From: Flavobacterium sp. LHD-80
GTDB taxonomy: Bacteria; Bacteroidota; Bacteroidia; Flavobacteriales; Flavobacteriaceae
Direction of reading: 5' to 3'
DNA: 64,000 bases
Assembly (NCBI RefSeq): GCF_030929605.1
Contig: NZ_JAVFVS010000004.1
Span: forward strand, 248,001 to 312,000
In this document: one piece after another, positions 53,880 to 62,140 of the stretch
How the letters are laid out: each line of letters starts with the position of its first letter
How positions within the stretch are numbered: position 1 is the first letter of the stretch
Translations under genes and position numbers: made by a program
The notes under the pieces: generated by a model
The model's input: the letters and a program-made list of their open reading frames with translations, nothing else
What the model was told of the DNA's origin: nothing
Database searches by the model: none

Positions 53880-56800
53880 CTATTTAAATTTTACATTTAA
53901 ACCTATAGCGACACTTCTTGTACGAGGATAAATTCCTTTATCTGACGCAAAATTATCTTCAGGTTTTCCACTTCCGCTTAAGGTTACCTCTGGGTCTATA
54001 CCAGAATAGTCGGTAATAAGTAAAAGATTGTTTCCGGTAAGCGATAATCTAACAGATTCGATGTATTTAACATCTTTGAAACGAAAATTATATCCAGCAG
54101 TAACATTCTCTAAACGTAAAAAAGAACCATCTTCTAAATACATGTCAGAGGCATATGGAGAAGAATAAATTCCTTCTTCTACAGCACTTGCTAAAATGTT
54201 TGACTTACCAATGTTTTCAAGTCGGCTAATGTTAGCACGCACTTGATTGTAGATTTTGTTTCCTCCAGAACCTCTCCATAACATTGAAGCATCAAAATTT
54301 TTGTGAACAAATGTTGGGTTAAATGCATAAGTATATTTTGGTAAAGCAGATCCTCTAATAACTCTATCTGGACTTCTGTCACCTTGATCAATAATACCGT
54401 TTCCATCACGATCTTCAACAGTTTCAATACCTGCAGCATCTACGCCAGTGTGATGTAAAATATTGTAAGTTCCAACTGGTTGTCCTTTTATCAAGTAAGA
54501 ATTTGAACCACTTGCCCCCCAAGCCACATAATCTGTATTTAAAGGAACTCCGTTGATGCTTCCACTTAAATTAAGTACTTCGTTTTTCATTAAAGAAACG
54601 TTTCCGGCTAAAGTCAGCGTAGTGTTTTCGTTTTTGATTACGTCATAGCCCAAAGCAACTTCTAAACCTTTGTTTCTAATGCTTCCTACGTTTGCTTTAA
54701 TTTTATCATAAGGATAAGGAGGCTGAGGTACAGTATAATCAAATAATAAATCGTCAGTTGTAGAAGTATATACATCGATTGTTCCTCTCAATCTGCTATC
54801 TAATAGGGCGAAATCAAGACCAATGTTGGTTTGTTTTTTAGTTTCCCATTTCAAATCAGGATTGGCATTTTGTGTAGTGTTGAAATTGGTAATTTGTGAA
54901 CCTCCAAAATAAGTAGTTCCTGATCCTCCAACTAATAACAATGAACCTTGTGGGTTAAGTCCTTGCTGATTACCCGTTTCTCCGTATCCAACACGTAATT
55001 TTAAGTCGCTAAACAGCGTTTGTTGTGACATGAAATTTTCTTTCGTAATTTGCCAAGCAACAGATGCAGACGGGAAGTAACCCCATTTGTTATTAGTTCC
55101 AAATACAGATGAACCATCTTTTCTAAGACTTGCTGTCAACATATAGCGATCCATGTAAGAGTAGTTGATACGATTTAAGAAAGAAACTAAAGTCCTGTCG
55201 TTTTTGTATGATTTCATGTCTCCAGGAAGTACTTTAGACATGTCTCCCAATTCAAGATTATTGTAAGTTGTCATGTCACTAATGAAACCGCGAACTTGTG
55301 CATAATCTCCTTGATAAACTTGTTTTTGCCATTCGTACAATGCTAAAACATTTATCGAGTGCGCTCCAAAAGTCTTTTTATAGTTAAGACTAATATCCAT
55401 TAATCTTTCGTTTTGTCTGTCATTTTTAATGTTAGCAAAACCTTTTTCATCAATAGCTTTAGAAGATGTTGATTCTGCCGGCATGTAAAAACCAATTGTA
55501 TTATTTGTTTTTCTCCAGCTTCCAAACCAGCTTGCCGTTAATCCGTCATATAAATCTAAATCAGCTTTTAAACTTGCAAATAAGTTGTCATATTGACCTT
55601 CATTTGTAACCGTTTCTGCAGCTGCATAAGGATTTAAATATTGAAAGATTGCAGGATCAGTAAAATAACTTCCATCAGTATTAAAAACAGGATCTGTTGG
55701 ACGCATTAAATATGCATTTGTAATTAAGTTTGAAACCGTGTTTACACGACCAATACTTTGAATACTGCTATCTGTATAACTCGTTCCGTTGTTTAAGTTG
55801 TAAGTCAATTTTAATTTTCCATCAAGTCCAGTTTGAGTTGCTTGAACACGAGCAATATATTTTTTATTGTTTGAGTTAATTACGACTCCATCTTGCAAAA
55901 TAGCACTGATAGACCCTCTGTAATTAAAGTTTTCTGCACCGCCACCAAATGCTAAAGTATGATTTTGAGTTACACCAGTTTTAGTTAAAATTCCATACCA
56001 ATCTGTATCTGAACCATGATTTGCAGAAGCTGGAACACCTACTTTTTGAGCAGCTTCCCACCACTGATTTGAGTCTAGCATATCCAATTTTTTCGGAATA
56101 AAATCGATTGAAGCATTCCCGATATACTCGATAGTAGTTCTTCCTGCTTTACTTTTTTTTGTGGTAACAATAAGTACACCAGCAGCACCTCTTGAACCAT
56201 AAATAGCAGTAGCTGATGCATCTTTCAAGATGTCAATATTTTCGATTTCTGTTGGTGGAATTTGGTTTAATAAATCCAAACCTCCTTGTATACCATCAAC
56301 AACAACCAAAGGATCATTTCCTCCAAGTAATGACGAAATTCCACGAATACGAACACTTGGCCCTGAACCTGGTTCGCTACCAATTTGATTGATGTTTACA
56401 CCCGCAGCTTTACCAGAAATTAATTGCAATGGATTTACAATTGCCCCCTGATTCATGTCTTTAGAAGTTATTGATGAAACCGCACCTGTTACATCTTTTT
56501 TAGATAAAGAACCATATCCAATTAAAACAACTTCCTGCAGATTTGTTGCATCTGGTTCAAGCTGAACAGTAATTGAACTTTGGTTTGCCGTTACTTTTTT
56601 GTCTTTGTAACCAACAAATGACACCACAATTACAGATTGATTACTTGCAACAGTAATCGAAAATTTTCCGTCAAAATCAGTAGCAACTCCGTTTTTTGTT
56701 CCTTCTTCATTTACAGAAGCACCCGGAAGCGGAATCCCTTTTTCGTCGGTGACAATTCCTGAAACGGTTTGTTTTTGAAATTCAATAATTTGTGTTTTAA

Positions 56801-57161
56801 GCTCCGGCTTTTTTAAGATAATCTGGGTATCACGAATTTTAAATTCGGTTGGAGTTCCTTTAAATAGCTTATCTAGAACAACATAAATCGATTGATCTTT
56901 TACATTTATTGAAATTGTTCGATCTAGATCGATATCATTCAGTTTGTAAATAAATCTGAAATCTGTTTTTTGTTCTATGGTCTCAATAACCTTCTCGATT
57001 GTTGAATTGTTTAATTCCAGCGTTACTTTTGTCTTTTGGGCATAAGTATTTGCTCTGATATTGAACATGGCGACCAAAATAAGTAGTGTAGTTAGTTTCA
57101 ATTTTAGGTCATTTTGGAACACTCGGTATAAAAACCCAGTATTCTTTGATTTTTTTTTCAT
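53880..57161 (-). CDS. SusC/RagA TonB-dependent outer-membrane transporter with STN domain
   Basis: 1093 residues. The N-terminus has a basic start and a membrane-like signal (LTTLLILVAMFNIRANTYAQ). An STN (secretin/TonB short N-terminal) domain spans residues about 45-117 (TLELNNSTIEKVIETIEQKT). A carboxypeptidase-D-like beta domain follows (VSGIVTDEKGIPLPGASVNEE, about 129-210), then the plug with GKAAGVNINQIGSEPGSGPS and ASATAIYGSRGAAGVLIVTTK, then the barrel. The STN domain allows the transporter to signal to the FecR protein encoded just upstream. It should import glucan oligosaccharides across the outer membrane with SusD. Length is typical for STN-bearing SusC. Confidence 0.96.
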   Translation of the reverse strand: MKKKSKNTGFLYRVFQNDLKLKLTTLLILVAMFNIRANTYAQKTKVTLELNNSTIEKVIETIEQKTDFRFIYKLNDIDLDRTISINVKDQSIYVVLDKLFKGTPTEFKIRDTQIILKKPELKTQIIEFQKQTVSGIVTDEKGIPLPGASVNEEGTKNGVATDFDGKFSITVASNQSVIVVSFVGYKDKKVTANQSSITVQLEPDATNLQEVVLIGYGSLSKKDVTGAVSSITSKDMNQGAIVNPLQLISGKAAGVNINQIGSEPGSGPSVRIRGISSLLGGNDPLVVVDGIQGGLDLLNQIPPTEIENIDILKDASATAIYGSRGAAGVLIVTTKKSKAGRTTIEYIGNASIDFIPKKLDMLDSNQWWEAAQKVGVPASANHGSDTDWYGILTKTGVTQNHTLAFGGGAENFNYRGSISAILQDGVVINSNNKKYIARVQATQTGLDGKLKLTYNLNNGTSYTDSSIQSIGRVNTVSNLITNAYLMRPTDPVFNTDGSYFTDPAIFQYLNPYAAAETVTNEGQYDNLFASLKADLDLYDGLTASWFGSWRKTNNTIGFYMPAESTSSKAIDEKGFANIKNDRQNERLMDISLNYKKTFGAHSINVLALYEWQKQVYQGDYAQVRGFISDMTTYNNLELGDMSKVLPGDMKSYKNDRTLVSFLNRINYSYMDRYMLTASLRKDGSSVFGTNNKWGYFPSASVAWQITKENFMSQQTLFSDLKLRVGYGETGNQQGLNPQGSLLLVGGSGTTYFGGSQITNFNTTQNANPDLKWETKKQTNIGLDFALLDSRLRGTIDVYTSTTDDLLFDYTVPQPPYPYDKIKANVGSIRNKGLEVALGYDVIKNENTTLTLAGNVSLMKNEVLNLSGSINGVPLNTDYVAWGASGSNSYLIKGQPVGTYNILHHTGVDAAGIETVEDRDGNGIIDQGDRSPDRVIRGSALPKYTYAFNPTFVHKNFDASMLWRGSGGNKIYNQVRANISRLENIGKSNILASAVEEGIYSSPYASDMYLEDGSFLRLENVTAGYNFRFKDVKYIESVRLSLTGNNLLLITDYSGIDPEVTLSGSGKPEDNFASDKGIYPRTRSVAIGLNVKFK

Positions 57162-57210
57162 AATTTTGTTAATTGATTGTAGTTAATTCGTTATATTCAA
57201 TCACTTAGTT

Positions 57211-57247
57211 AATCGGAAATTGTTCGCAGCTCTTTCCGATTTTTTTA
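57211..57247 (+). other. Hairpin with T run on the plus strand, in the susC leader
   Basis: AATCGGAAA (57211-57219) pairs with TTTCCGATT (57233-57241), followed by six T residues on the plus strand only. The genes here read from the minus strand, so this would terminate antisense transcripts or act as a dyad operator in front of susC. Confidence 0.5.
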
Positions 57248-57292
57248 TTCCCGTAATTTAGTTCCTCATAAGTTTTTCGTTGGTTTTAGTGG

Positions 57293-58477
57293 TTATTTAA
57301 TTAGTATTTGATTGTTTTTTATGGTGTAATTAATGCCGTGAATATCATTGAAGTAGCTCATAACATTTTCAATAGATTCTTCTTTAAAGCTAGCATTGAA
57401 TTTTTCGTTGGCTAGTTTTTCATTTTTGTTTACAATTGTAACATTATAGCGTCTTTCCAGTTTTGTAATAATGTTTTTGAAAGCCATATTTCTAAACGTC
57501 AAACCGCCATTTATCCACGAAGTATAGATATCTGTGATTACAGGTTTAGTCGAAATTTTAGCATTTTCTTTATTGAAGCTTCCTTTAAATCCTGGTTTCA
57601 AAATGGTGTTTTTAAGGGCATCAAATTCTTCATTTGAATTGTACATTCCTACTGAACCTTCAACTAAAACAACATCGGTTAAAGCATCTTCTGGATAATT
57701 TGAAACGTTGAAATGCGTTCCTAAAACTCGAACATTTAAATTGTCAGCGTTTACGATAAACGGATGTTTTTTGTCTTTGGCAACTTCAAAAAAAGCTTCT
57801 CCATCAAGAAATACTTGTCTGTTTTCGCCGGCAATAAATTTTATAGGATATTTTAAAGTTGTTCCCGAGTTTAAGTGAACAAATGTTCCGTCAGATAATT
57901 GAAGGCGGAATTTTTTGCCATACGGAATTTTGATTGTATTGTAAACTAATTTTTCAGGATCTGAACTGTTTTCGTAAACTAATTTATCTCCGTTCTGATT
58001 TCCAACAATATTTCCGTTAGCATCTTTTACAATTGATGAGTTTTTTTCAGAAATTACCTGAATGTCACCATTTTCTAATTGCAGTACAATGTCATTGCTT
58101 TTGAAGTCGAATTCTTTTTCAGCTGATTTAGTTGAAAGGCTTTGCTTGTAGAAAAAGCCAATTCCTAATAAAACAACAACCGAAGCCGCAATCGAAATGT
58201 ATTTTCTATAATTCGATTTTCTTGCTGGCATTTCAATTACAGATTCCTCTTTTTCTTCTTTCGAAGTAGATAAAATATTCATGAAAATATCATCAGCAGT
58301 TTGTTTGTCCATTTTTGGCATTTCATCCAAAAGATTTTGAACATCTTCTACCGTTGGAAAATCATCTGTAAGCTGATTTTTTTTATAATAGGCGATCACC
58401 TCGTTTGTTTCGTCGAGTGTACATTGGTTCAAAACAAACTTTTGTAAAAGGCCTTTTATTTCAGAATTTGAATTCAT
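57293..58477 (-). CDS. FecR-family anti-sigma factor
   Basis: 394 residues. The cytoplasmic N-terminal region binds the sigma factor, a single transmembrane segment lies near 93-108 (ISIAASVVVLLGIGFFY), then the periplasmic FecR domain has PYGKKFRLQLSDGTFVHLN near residue 184 and GEAFFEVAKDKKHPFIVN. The C-terminal DUF4974-type domain (GGLTFRNMAFKNIITKLERRYNV) is the part that faces the SusC STN domain. It lies between the sigma factor and SusC, the standard arrangement of regulated glycan loci. Confidence 0.95.
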   Translation of the reverse strand: MNSNSEIKGLLQKFVLNQCTLDETNEVIAYYKKNQLTDDFPTVEDVQNLLDEMPKMDKQTADDIFMNILSTSKEEKEESVIEMPARKSNYRKYISIAASVVVLLGIGFFYKQSLSTKSAEKEFDFKSNDIVLQLENGDIQVISEKNSSIVKDANGNIVGNQNGDKLVYENSSDPEKLVYNTIKIPYGKKFRLQLSDGTFVHLNSGTTLKYPIKFIAGENRQVFLDGEAFFEVAKDKKHPFIVNADNLNVRVLGTHFNVSNYPEDALTDVVLVEGSVGMYNSNEEFDALKNTILKPGFKGSFNKENAKISTKPVITDIYTSWINGGLTFRNMAFKNIITKLERRYNVTIVNKNEKLANEKFNASFKEESIENVMSYFNDIHGINYTIKNNQILIK

Positions 58478-58527
58478 TACGAATTGTTTTTAAGTCGGGG
58501 TTCTGATATAATACAGCTCAATGAAAG

Positions 58528-58542
58528 TTGAGTACTACTCAA
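58528..58542. promoter_or_regulatory. Operator-like dyad upstream of the anti-sigma gene
   Basis: TTGAGTA C TACTCAA, a perfect 15-base dyad 51 bases before the anti-sigma start, overlapping a second weaker dyad (CTCAA ... TTGAG from 58517). It could be a regulator binding site. Confidence 0.4.
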
Positions 58543-58689
58543 ACGTTGTAAATTTTTAAATTTTAACAGTTTTGTAAAATGAAAAACACGGGAAGTACTG
58601 ATTTTGTTGAGATTTTTTAGCTAATTTTTTTTGATTTTTTTTCAAAAATCGAAATGACAAGATTGGTGTAAGTTTTGAATTTACGGTTA

Positions 58690-58723
58690 AATACAAAAAA
58701 AAATCACTCCGAAAGAGTGATTT
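58690..58723 (-). terminator. Terminator after the sigma factor gene
   Basis: GAGTGATTTT (58714-58723) pairs with AAAATCACTC (58699-58708); on the minus strand a long T run follows. It separates the sigma gene from the anti-sigma gene, which must use another promoter or read-through. Confidence 0.85.
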
Positions 58724-58745
58724 TAATGGTTTATGGTTTTTTGGT

Positions 58746-59309
58746 TTAGATAATCTCATCATGAACTTGAAAAAAGACTCGCATGGATTCCAGTGCTTTG
58801 CTCATTTGGTTCTTGACAGTGCTTATAGAGATGCCGAGTTCCTGACTTATTTCTTCGTAACTCATGCCTTTCTTTCTGGACATTTTAAAAATTTGCTTTC
58901 GCTTGGGGGGTAATTGTTTTATAGCTTGTTTGCGAAGTTTTTTGCAATCTTCTTCGCGAATCGAATAATCGCCATATTCATGAGATTTCTGACTCTCATA
59001 AAAAACAGCTTCTTTTAAAACCTTATCATTTGCGGCCTTATTTAGTGTATTGAAAGCCTGATTTCTCGCAATTGTAAAAATGAAAGCTTTAAACGACTGG
59101 TCCAAATTTAGGTTTTGGTGATGCAGCCAAACTTTCATAAAAACATCCTGAACATTTTCTTCGGCAGCTTCCTTCGACTTTAAAAGACTTATGCTGTAGC
59201 CATAGATATCTTGGTAATACAAATCAAAAAGAGCACGAAATGCTTTTTCGCTGCCATTTTTAAGTTCGCTTACCAATAATTTGTCGCTATGATCTTTGGC
59301 TTCCAACAT
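58746..59309 (-). CDS. ECF-type RNA polymerase sigma factor
   Basis: 187 residues. Sigma region 2 is AFRALFDLYYQDIYGYSISLL near residue 24 with VQDVFMKVWLHH; region 4 is QAIKQLPPKRKQIFKMSRKKGMSYEEISQELGISISTVKNQMSKALESMR (near 128-177) with the helix-turn-helix. The 187-residue size is usual for Bacteroidota ECF factors controlled by FecR proteins. It lies upstream of fecR and susC, and is expected to activate the susC operon when glucan binds. A terminator follows it. Confidence 0.95.
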   Translation of the reverse strand: MLEAKDHSDKLLVSELKNGSEKAFRALFDLYYQDIYGYSISLLKSKEAAEENVQDVFMKVWLHHQNLNLDQSFKAFIFTIARNQAFNTLNKAANDKVLKEAVFYESQKSHEYGDYSIREEDCKKLRKQAIKQLPPKRKQIFKMSRKKGMSYEEISQELGISISTVKNQMSKALESMRVFFQVHDEII

Positions 59310-59388
59310 TAAATTAATTAGTTTGTATTTAAATCTAATTATATTACGATACTATCAAAATAGATACTCTAATGTGTTGAGTGGTTAG

Positions 59389-59396
59389 CAAATATA
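59389..59396 (-). promoter_or_regulatory. Candidate -7 box (TATATTTG) of the sigma factor gene
   Basis: Minus-strand TATATTTG about 80 bases before the ATG. The nearest upstream TTG is 26 bases away, longer than usual. Confidence 0.4.
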
Positions 59397-59611
59397 TAAA
59401 AATATTATTCGCATAAAAAAGTCAAAAATTACACTTATTTCTTTTTTTTCAAATTGTGCATCGTTTAAATGTCAATAAATAAAGAGGTAAAATGCTTTTT
59501 ATCAAGTTAATAACTTTTTGGCAGAAATATTAAAAATTAACTATTGTGAATTTCTCTTTTTGAGAATATTCTTATTTTGATATAAATGAATTGAAGATTT
59601 TTCAATTCATA

Positions 59612-59660
59612 AAAATGAAAAAATCCTTCTGTGTTTTAATTAAAAAACTCAGAAGGATTT
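59612..59660 (-). terminator. Terminator after the ACT-domain gene
   Basis: CAGAAGGATTT (59650-59660) pairs with AAATCCTTCTG (59621-59631), followed on the minus strand by a T-rich tail. Confidence 0.82.
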
Positions 59661-59706
59661 GTAGAAATTGAATATTAATAAGATTTAAAAATTAAATTTT
59701 ATTTCA

Positions 59707-60363
59707 TTAGTTTTTCAGGTCTTTGATTACTTTAAAAGCAACATCAACTTGATCTTCTCCAACTAAAATTGTAAATTCATTTGAAGTCGAAATTACTTCA
59801 TTTATAATAATTCCTTCCCAAGCTAAACGTTGGAAAATGAAATAATAAATACCTGGAACTACAATATTTTCTTTAGGAAGTTTTACAGTAATTGAAGCTA
59901 AATTATCTAGTTTCTGAATTAGTTTTTCACGCATAAAGTGTTTTTCAACCAAATGATTAACGCTGCTGCTCACTACAATATTTGTTTCATTCACGCCACG
60001 AGATGAGGTATAAAAAATATCAGATAAAGCATTAATGTCAGAAATCAAATCGGCTTGTTTGTTTAAAACAGTTTCAGATGCTGCAAAAGTGTAATCTGTC
60101 AATTCAGAACGAACCGTAATTTCACCAATATTCTTGATTACTTTATTGATTTTGTGGTTTAATTTGAAATCTAATTCTTCAGTCAGCCTTTTAAGAGACA
60201 TTACAACAGCACCTTGTTTTACCTCTTTTCCAAACTCACTTTCCAGCTCGGTCATAATGTTCCGAGAAAGAGAAGTTAGGTTGATAATCCCGAGCGATAA
60301 TGCATTCAATAAAAATGGTTTTGTTTTAATGTAATTTTCGACGATTGATGAAACGGTTTTCAT
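59707..60363 (-). CDS. ACT-domain protein of unknown role
   Basis: 218 residues, cytoplasmic. The C-terminal 65 residues (LASITVKLPKENIVVPGIYYFIFQRLAWEGIIINEVISTSNEFTILVGED) match an ACT-type small-molecule-binding fold, with betaalphabetabetaalphabeta order. The N-terminal 100 residues (SIVENYIKTKPFLLNALSLGIINLTSLSRNIMTELES) look like a helical HTH-type region. Some flavobacterial relatives are called aspartate kinase-like, but no kinase domain is present. It could be an amino-acid-responsive regulator; uncertain. A consensus promoter lies upstream. Confidence 0.75.
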   Translation of the reverse strand: MKTVSSIVENYIKTKPFLLNALSLGIINLTSLSRNIMTELESEFGKEVKQGAVVMSLKRLTEELDFKLNHKINKVIKNIGEITVRSELTDYTFAASETVLNKQADLISDINALSDIFYTSSRGVNETNIVVSSSVNHLVEKHFMREKLIQKLDNLASITVKLPKENIVVPGIYYFIFQRLAWEGIIINEVISTSNEFTILVGEDQVDVAFKVIKDLKN

Positions 60364-60430
60364 AATTTTTTTTCTTTTTTTTTGTAACTTAATTGTGTTG
60401 GTTTAGTTAATTTGATGTTATAAATCTTGA

Positions 60431-60461
60431 CAAAGATAAATAAAAAAACAAAATGTTACAA
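60431..60461 (-). promoter_or_regulatory. Bacteroidota-type promoter of the ACT-domain gene
   Basis: Minus strand TTG (60461-60459), 20-base spacer, TATCTTTG (60438-60431), about 68 bases before the ATG at 60363. Confidence 0.6.
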
Positions 60462-60482
60462 TTATAACAATAAAAAAATATG

Positions 60483-60854
60483 TTAAAAATGATAAAAAGC
60501 ATCAGTAATATGCTCAATAGCAAATGTTTCCTCGGTTTTATGAATCGCAATTATGTCAAAACGAATATTTAGATCATCATTAAAATCCTTTTCCCTATCG
60601 TTTATGTAGGCATTTACTGCTTTAATCAGTAGCTGAATCTTTTTTTGCTTGACAAAATCTTGTGGAGAACCAAAATCTAAACTCGATCTTGTCTTAACTT
60701 CAACGATGGCTAGAATGGAATCTTTTTGTGCAATAATATCTATTTCGGCTTTTTGAAAAGTCCAGTTTCGATCTAAAATTTTATAGTCGTTTTGTTGAAG
60801 AAATTCTACCGCCAGTTCTTCTCCTTTTTTTCCTAGTTCATTATGTTCTGCCAT
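60483..60854 (-). CDS. YraN family protein (UPF0102), PD-(D/E)XK nuclease-like
   Basis: 123 residues, cytoplasmic. GKKGEELAVEFLQQNDYKILDRNW (near residue 8) and AEIDIIAQKDSILAIVEVKTRSS (near 36) carry the conserved Glu, Asp and ExK of this UPF0102 family, related to restriction-endonuclease folds. Biological role is not established; E. coli YraN is implicated in DNA maintenance only loosely. Palindromic repeats lie on its 5' side. Confidence 0.93.
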   Translation of the reverse strand: MAEHNELGKKGEELAVEFLQQNDYKILDRNWTFQKAEIDIIAQKDSILAIVEVKTRSSLDFGSPQDFVKQKKIQLLIKAVNAYINDREKDFNDDLNIRFDIIAIHKTEETFAIEHITDAFYHF

Positions 60855-60861
60855 AGTTTTG

Positions 60862-60915
60862 TTTCAAGTATCAAGTTTCAGGTTTCTCCCGATCCCGAAA
60901 TTTCGGGACGGGATC
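60862..60915. repeat. Intergenic repeat with perfect palindrome TCCCGAAATTTCGGGA
   Basis: The 16-base palindrome lies at 60893-60908, with 'gatccc' before and 'gggatc' after it. It is preceded by 'tttcaagtatcaagtttcagg', which resembles the repeats around the four-helix-bundle gene at 18619-18640. Confidence 0.7.
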
Positions 60916-60927
60916 AAGTTTTTTGCA

Positions 60928-60983
60928 CGCAAAGACGCGAAGTCGCAAAGTTTTATTCTACTTTGCGACTTCGCGTCTTTGCG
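60928..60983. repeat. Long perfect inverted repeat
   Basis: The 23-base arms at 60928-60950 and 60961-60983, starting CGCAAAGACGCGAAG, are exact complements around a ten-base loop. It belongs to the 'cgcaaag' family seen at 10704 and 17176. It lies between YraN and the LD-carboxypeptidase gene, both on the minus strand. Confidence 0.8.
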
Positions 60984-61029
60984 AGATTTTTATGTGGTAT
61001 TATTTCCTTACTTCAAGGAAAATGGACAT

Positions 61030-62028
61030 TTATTTTTGAAAAGTAACGATACTTCCAGATGCATTCACATCAATAGAAATTGTGTTTCCCATAATTAAAG
61101 CACGATTATCTTGAATGTGTCCTGCAGGAAAATTAAAAATAACCGGAATGTTGTATTTTTTAGTAACATCATCAATGATTTCTAGTGCATTTTTACCCCA
61201 AGGCACTTCATTATCCTTCATTTTAGTCATGCCACCAATAATGATTCCTTTTAGGTTTTCAATACAACCATTACGTCTTAAATTCATCATCATACGATCA
61301 ATATGATACAGATATTCATCTAAATCTTCAATAAACAAGATTTTGTCTTTACAGTCAATTGCCGAAGGAGAACCTAACAAACTATATAAAATAGAAAGAT
61401 TTCCGCCAACTAATTCACCAGTTGCTTTACCGAAACGGTTCATTTTATCAGGACCAATAGAGTAGGAAATAGGTTCGCCAAACAAACTCGATTTCATAGA
61501 ACTAACCGCCGCAGGAGTCGCACGCGCAACTGTAATTGGCATAATACCATGAATTGATTTATAGCCCATTGTGTTTAAATGATTATGCAAAACGGTAACA
61601 TCACTAAATCCAATGATCCATTTTGGATGCTGTTTGAATTTGGTAAAATCTAATAAATCTAACATTCTTACAGTTCCGTATCCGCCTTTAACACACCAAA
61701 CAGCTTTGATATTAGGATTGTCTAATTGTTTTTGAAAATCGACAGCGCGCTGTTCATCTGTTCCAGCCAGCTGATGATAGTCAAGCCCAATAGTGCTTCC
61801 AACTACAGCTTCTAATCCCCAACTGTGTAGTAAATCAATAGTTGGTTTTAAGTTGTCATCGATATTTTTTCTAGCAGTTGCTAAAAGAGCTACAGTATCT
61901 CCTTTTTGTAAATAAGGCGGTGTAATCATGATTTGTTGAGATTGACAGTTGAATGTTTGTAAAGCAAAAGTAAGAAATGCGATTTTACAAAAGGTAAAAC
62001 GTTTCTTGATAGTAAAGAGGTTGCTCAT
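61030..62028 (-). CDS. LD-carboxypeptidase (S66 family), lipoprotein
   Basis: 332 residues. A lipobox-like LQTFNC near the N-terminus (about residue 27) suggests envelope anchoring. S66 peptidases cut the LD peptide bond in murein tetrapeptides during recycling. The S66 features are WCVKGGYGTVRMLDLLDF near residue 110, the nucleophile Ser in WIIGFSDVTVLHNHL (near 139), Glu in LFIEDLDEYLYHID (near 240) and His in FNFPAGHIQDN (near 304). The frame is open upstream to 62064, but ATG 62028 is preferred because the -7 box at 62062-62069 lies right at the longer start. Confidence 0.92.
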   Translation of the reverse strand: MSNLFTIKKRFTFCKIAFLTFALQTFNCQSQQIMITPPYLQKGDTVALLATARKNIDDNLKPTIDLLHSWGLEAVVGSTIGLDYHQLAGTDEQRAVDFQKQLDNPNIKAVWCVKGGYGTVRMLDLLDFTKFKQHPKWIIGFSDVTVLHNHLNTMGYKSIHGIMPITVARATPAAVSSMKSSLFGEPISYSIGPDKMNRFGKATGELVGGNLSILYSLLGSPSAIDCKDKILFIEDLDEYLYHIDRMMMNLRRNGCIENLKGIIIGGMTKMKDNEVPWGKNALEIIDDVTKKYNIPVIFNFPAGHIQDNRALIMGNTISIDVNASGSIVTFQK

Positions 62029-62061
62029 GGTTTTCTTTTGCTGTTTAATATTAGTCAGAAA

Positions 62062-62069
62062 CAAATTTA
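62062..62069 (-). promoter_or_regulatory. -7 box (TAAATTTG) of the LD-carboxypeptidase gene
   Basis: Minus-strand TAAATTTG, 34 bases before the ATG at 62028. No TTG at the usual -33 distance. Confidence 0.45.
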
Positions 62070-62140
62070 AGTATTCATAGCAATAAAAGTATTGAATTTT
62101 CTTACAATTTGTTTAATTTGGGCATTTAATTTTTAAAGTT

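Larger units (their letters stand above)
59310..59706. other. Intergenic region upstream of the sigma factor gene
   Basis: 397 bases with no gene. It contains the sigma-gene promoter candidate at 59389-59396 and the terminator of the ACT-domain gene near 59621-59660. The middle is AT-rich with no other supportable feature. Confidence 0.55.

Noticed and set aside
60843..61098. Two plus-strand reading frames of 67 and 79 codons upstream of YraN
   Set aside because: They cover only the palindromic repeats and carry repeat-derived residues.
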